NCBI GenBank assembly: GCA_023101725.1
Contig: JALJCO010007810.1
Span: 242,499-306,498, forward strand
Reading direction: 5' to 3'
Origin: Atherinomorus stipes
Taxonomy: Eukaryota; Chordata; Actinopteri; Atheriniformes; Atherinidae
Length of the DNA stretch: 64,000 nt
This document shows positions 59,824 through 64,000 of this stretch, piece after piece; within the stretch, counting starts at the first letter, position 1; each line of letters opens with the position of its first letter. Both the position numbers and the translations under genes were made by a program. The notes beneath the pieces were generated by a model. It had not been told where the DNA came from and did not search any database. It saw only the letters and a list, made by a program, of their open reading frames with translations.

Positions 59824-62800
59824 ATGGCTAATAATGTGAAGGCAGGTGGTGGAGTGCGTCTGGTCTCCTGGAATACTAAAGGCATGAACAACACAGTTAA
59901 AATCGGTAAGGTCTTGACACAGTTACAGCACCTTAAAGGCGACGTGATATTTCTGCAAGAAACACACCTTAGAACACCTGACACCCCACGTATTAAGAGA
60001 GCATGGATGAGCCACTTATTCCATTCAAAATTTACTGAAAAAGTTAGAGGTGCAGCCATCATCATTCACAAAAGGGTCCTCTTTGAACCGACAAATGTCA
60101 TTCTAGACACTGATGGCCGCTATGTCATGGTCTCGGGCACACTCCAGAACTTACCGGTGATCTTAATTTCAGTTTACGCTCCGACTTGGGATGATGACCA
60201 GTTTTTTACGAAACTCTTTGCAAAAATTCCAAATGCTGATAGCCATCACATTATCATAGGTGGAGACTTTAATCTGGTGCAAGATGCTAATCTGGACAAA
60301 TCTTCTCAATCACAAACCTTACGGCCCAAATCACTGAGCACAATAAATTTCTATGCATCACAATTAGGATTATCTGATCCATGGAGGTTTAAAAACCCTC
60401 ATGGTAGAGCTTACTCATTTTTTTCCCATGTACACCACACATTCTCCCGAATTGATTTCTTTTTACTTGATAATAATCTCCTAGACCATGTATATGCGTG
60501 CGAATATCACCCAATTACTACCTCCGACCACGCCCCTACCACGGTTGATATCAACTTCCCACGGAATACAATCCCACGTTCTCCATGGAGGTTCAGCTCC
60601 CATTTGCTGTCAGATAATAAGTTTAAAGATTTTATAGAGACACAGATCCGTTTCTACATTGAGTTTAACAACACCCCCGATGTTGGCAGCAACATTCTGT
60701 GGGAAGCGCTTAAAGCTACTATTCGTGGGCATGTAATATCCTATGTTTCTCAAATGAAAAGGGGTGAACGGGCCAGGCAGGCGGAAATTGCAAAGGAACT
60801 TCAAAAATTAGATGGAATCTACTCCACCCACCCATCCCCCACCCTCTATAAGAAAAGGCTCCTACTTCATTCGGAACATGACCTGTTAATGACACGTGTA
60901 GTGGAGAGACAACTGAGACAATCAAAACAATGCTATTTTGAAGAGGGAGATAAAGCAGGAAGACTCTTAGCACAGCAAGCCCGTGCAGCTAGTGCCTCTA
61001 GATTGATCCCTCGGATTAAATTATCCGATGGTAGCCTGACCTCTGATCCAGTAGCTATTAACGAGTGCTTTTCTAACTTTTATACCACATTGTACACTTC
61101 AGAATGCACTCCAGTTGTAGCAGAGTCTCCTAACCCCCTAGATCAGTTAAGTTTCCCTAAGATCGACGCAAATATAGCCGGAGAATTGGGTAGGCCCATC
61201 TCTCTGAGGGAGGTTCAAGAAGCAATTAACTCCATGGAAAACAGGAAATCCCCCGGCCCAGATGGGTTCACAGTCGAGTTTTTTAAGGCGTACTCAATGT
61301 TGTTAGCCCCCATCCTCGTGAGAATGTTCAATGACTCCTTTACCAAAGGCGAACTACCAGCATCCTTATATAAGGCATCTATTTCGTTACTGCTTAAGAA
61401 AGACAGAGATTCCACTGCCTGTGGTAACTATAGACCAATTTCACTTTTAAACGTGGATTGCAAGATTTTGGCCAAGGTTCTCGCTCTTCGCCTCCAAAGA
61501 GCAATGCCATCAATAATTTCATTAGGTCAGACGGGATTCATGTCAGGTAGACATGCTTTTTTTAACACCAGAAGGCTGCTGAACATCATTTTTACACCTG
61601 CATCCAAAACCCCTGAAATTATAGTGGCACTTGACGCGGAGAAAGCCTTTGATCGGGTGGAGTGGAGCTTTTTATTTTTTATTTTAGAGAAATTTGGTTT
61701 TGATCCTAAATTCATTGCCTGGGTTAAACTTCTGTATGCAAACCCGTCTGCTTCAGTAAATACCAATGGCATTCATTCAACATATTTCCCCCTCAAACGT
61801 GGTACACGACAGGGCTGCCCTCTTTCCCCTTATTGTTTAATTTAGCTATTGAGCCACTAGCCATCTGGCTCAGAAACCAGAACGAGTTTGAGGGTATTAC
61901 ACGTTTTGGTCTAGTCCACAAACTCTCTCTATATGCAGATGACCTTTTGTTATTTATTTCAAACCCCACATCCTCCCTTCCCCCAATTTTGTCAATTTTA
62001 GATCAATTCGGCCATTTATCAGGATATAAACTAAATATCCAAAAGAGCGAATTGTTTTTTGTTAATGATCTGGCCAAATCACTTCCACAAGCCACATTTC
62101 CTTTTAAAATAGCTAAAGAGGGATTTAAGTATTTGGGCGTGTTCATTGCCAGCTCTTTCAAGGAACTTTTCCTGAGGAACTTCCAACCATTATTAGATAA
62201 ATGCAAATCAGACTTGTCTAGATGGGCTGCCCTTCCCCTATCCATTGCAGGCCGAGTCAATCTTATTAAGATGATCATCCTTCCAAAGTTTCTGTATCTT
62301 TTTCAACACCTCCCAATCTGTCTCAATAAATCTTTTTTTGCTAAACTTGATCATCAACTTGCTACTTTTATCTGGCGTGGTAAACCAGCACGGGTTAAGA
62401 AACATATCCTTCAGCTTCCCAAATCCGAAGGGGGACTGGCATTACCAAATTTTCGTCTCTATTTCTGGGCCTGCAACATAAATAAACTTCTGTACTGGTT
62501 CCAAGGGAAAGGTGTAGTCACCTGCCCGCCTTGGGCGCACACCGAGATCCTATCCTCATCTTGTTCTCTACAATCCATGATTTGTTCACAGCTTCCCATA
62601 AGTCCCCATAACATTTCACTTAACCCGATGGTCACTAATACAATGAAAATCTGGATCCAGTTTAGGAAGCAGTACGGCTTGCATAGGGCTTCAACTCTTG
62701 CCCCTGTTCTGAATAACCATGCATTTCTTCCTTCCTGCTCTGACCCTACTTTTCGCACATGGTCAGATAAAGGCCTTAGAACACTCAAAGACCTGTTCCA

Positions 62801-63644
62801 TGAAGGTGTTTTTTCATCCTTTACATTCCTAGCAGATAAATACAATTTCCCCAAAAGCCATTTTTTCCGGTACCTTCAAATGAGACACTTTATTCAAAAG
62901 CAGTTTCCACATTTTCCAAACCGCCCACCTGAAGCTGAAATTGACCAGTTCTTGTCTCTCGATTTGCAACAAAAACGACTGATATCTGTTATTTATAGTA
63001 GGATTGTACTTCTAAATCCAGTCTCCACTGCACTACTGAGGAATACATGGGAGAAAGATCTGGGGATAAATATAACTGAAGTCCAGTGGAGGGACATTTT
63101 AAAACTAACCCATACCTCGTCGATCTGTGCCAGACACGGCCTGCTACAGTGGAAAGTGCTTCACCGAGCTCATTTCACGAACGCGAGATTAGCAAAGATA
63201 TACCCTGGTCACAGTGATGCTTGCAACCGCTGTAAACAGTCCCCAGCTGACTATGTACATATGTTCTGGTCATGTCCAAGACTATCCAACTTCTGGTTTG
63301 ACATATTCCAAACTCTCAAAATAGCTCTTGACATAAATCTAGAACCAAATCCCCTGACCGCGCTTTTTGGTTTATCTCCAACTGAGAATTTACCCGCTGC
63401 TGCACAACGCGTTGTGACCTTCACCACTCTGCTGGCCAGACGTCTCATTCTCCTCAAATGGAAACATGTTCTTCCACCGATCCATAACAGTTGGATAAGG
63501 GAAATTCTACAGTGTCTACAATTAGAAAAGTTAAGGTTCTCCCAGGAGTCCCTGACAGCATTTCACAAAACCTGGGACCCAGTGATTGCTTATATAACTA
63601 ACAGTCTAACTATTACACCTGATGATGCTGAAGTTACTTCTTGA
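59824..63644 (+). pseudogene. L1 ORF2 gene (endonuclease and reverse transcriptase), one frameshift
   Basis: Enzyme that nicks target DNA and copies LINE RNA. AP-type endonuclease at the N-terminus: SWNTKGMN, FLQETHL, GGDFNLV, SRIDFFLL, TSDHAPT. The RT follows: NYRPISLLN, GFMSGR, ALDAEKAFDRVEW, GTRQGCPLSP. The first frame ends at 61845 because one T is missing at about 61830. The second frame overlaps from 61833 and holds the catalytic YADD (SLYADDLLLF) and a C-terminal Cys/His cluster (CNRCKQSPADYVHMFWSCP). All catalytic motifs are present; only the frame is broken. Confidence 0.9.
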
Positions 63645-64000
63645 ATGTTGGAGAGACATGTGAGACCCCCCCCACCCCCCCCTTTTTTTTTTTTTTTTTT
63701 TTTAAGCTTTCCTTTTCATAACATCCTAGTCAATCTAATATGTATCTGTGTTTAGTCTTGCTGTGCCTGTCATTTCCTTGTCCAATATGTTATATACTGC
63801 CATATATCAGTTTGGTGACTACACCTGATGTGGGTTGTTGGGAGGGATAAAGGGGTTCTTATTGGGTTGCTTGATTATTATTATTGTCAGAACTGGTTTT
63901 CCTCTTTAAAAAAAAAACAAAAAACAGATGTCCTGACACATTGTGAAACTGATGTACCCTGTTACGCTGTCTGTGGAAACTCAATAAAGAAATTTGGGAA

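Larger units (their letters stand above)
57565..64000 (+). mobile_element. L1/Tx1-type LINE, almost full length
   Basis: Order: GC-richer 5' UTR from about 57565, ORF1 (57708-58540), a long spacer with A-runs and a TA/GT repeat (58541-59823), ORF2 (59824-63644), a 3' UTR with a C-run and T-run, and AATAAA at 63982. The poly-A tail would lie just off the right edge. Two single-base frame breaks, one per ORF, are the only disabling changes seen, suggesting a young insertion. Located about 660 bp upstream of unit C's start codon, in divergent orientation. Confidence 0.85.

Overview
The window is vertebrate nuclear DNA from a ray-finned fish, probably a percomorph teleost. The evidence is split genes with GT-AG introns, an armh3 orthologue, a family of fish CD300/pIgR-like immunoglobulin receptors, and teleost-type transposons (Tc1-like, hAT, TTAA-flanked MITEs, L2 and L1/Tx1 LINEs). 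No bacterial-type operon or phage feature is present. I could not run searches. Family names rest on recognised motifs and on exon phases checked by hand.

Layout. (1) 1-13.6 kb: 5' two thirds of armh3 on the minus strand, 19 in-phase coding exons plus a probable 5' UTR exon; its introns hold several MITEs and a long AAAG microsatellite. (2) 13.8-15.9 kb: a decayed Tc1-like transposon carrying a nested TTAA-flanked element and abutted by a hairpin MITE. (3) 16.1-27.65 kb: a plus-strand multi-exon gene of a repetitive, transposase-like teleost family (resembles DUF6729 proteins), with a plausible TATA/CCAAT promoter at 16.2 kb. It is broken by an L2 LINE at the exon 2 donor, itself split by a hAT-type element, and by frameshifts. 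(4) 27.7-36 kb: gene-poor, repeat-rich DNA with LINE remnants, hAT-related repeats and a low-complexity block that looks like an assembly fault. (5) 35.9-57 kb: an immunoglobulin receptor cluster. On the plus strand are two tandem, partly decayed units (A and B); on the minus strand is one apparently complete unit (C: signal peptide, three V-set domains, membrane segment, tail with three Y-x-N motifs). B and C are inverted paralogues. A minus-strand Ig/membrane remnant lies beside A. (6) 57.4-64 kb: a nearly full-length L1/Tx1 LINE with one single-base frameshift in each ORF.

How it fits together. Armh3 is a housekeeping Golgi-associated factor. The receptor cluster is a fast-evolving immune family growing by duplication and losing exons. 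All extracellular exons seen are phase 1-1, so the intact signal peptide and D1 of A can be spliced in frame to D2-D3-stalk-TM of B. The rest is mostly a stratified record of transposition, with several insertions datable relative to one another by nesting and exact target-site duplications.
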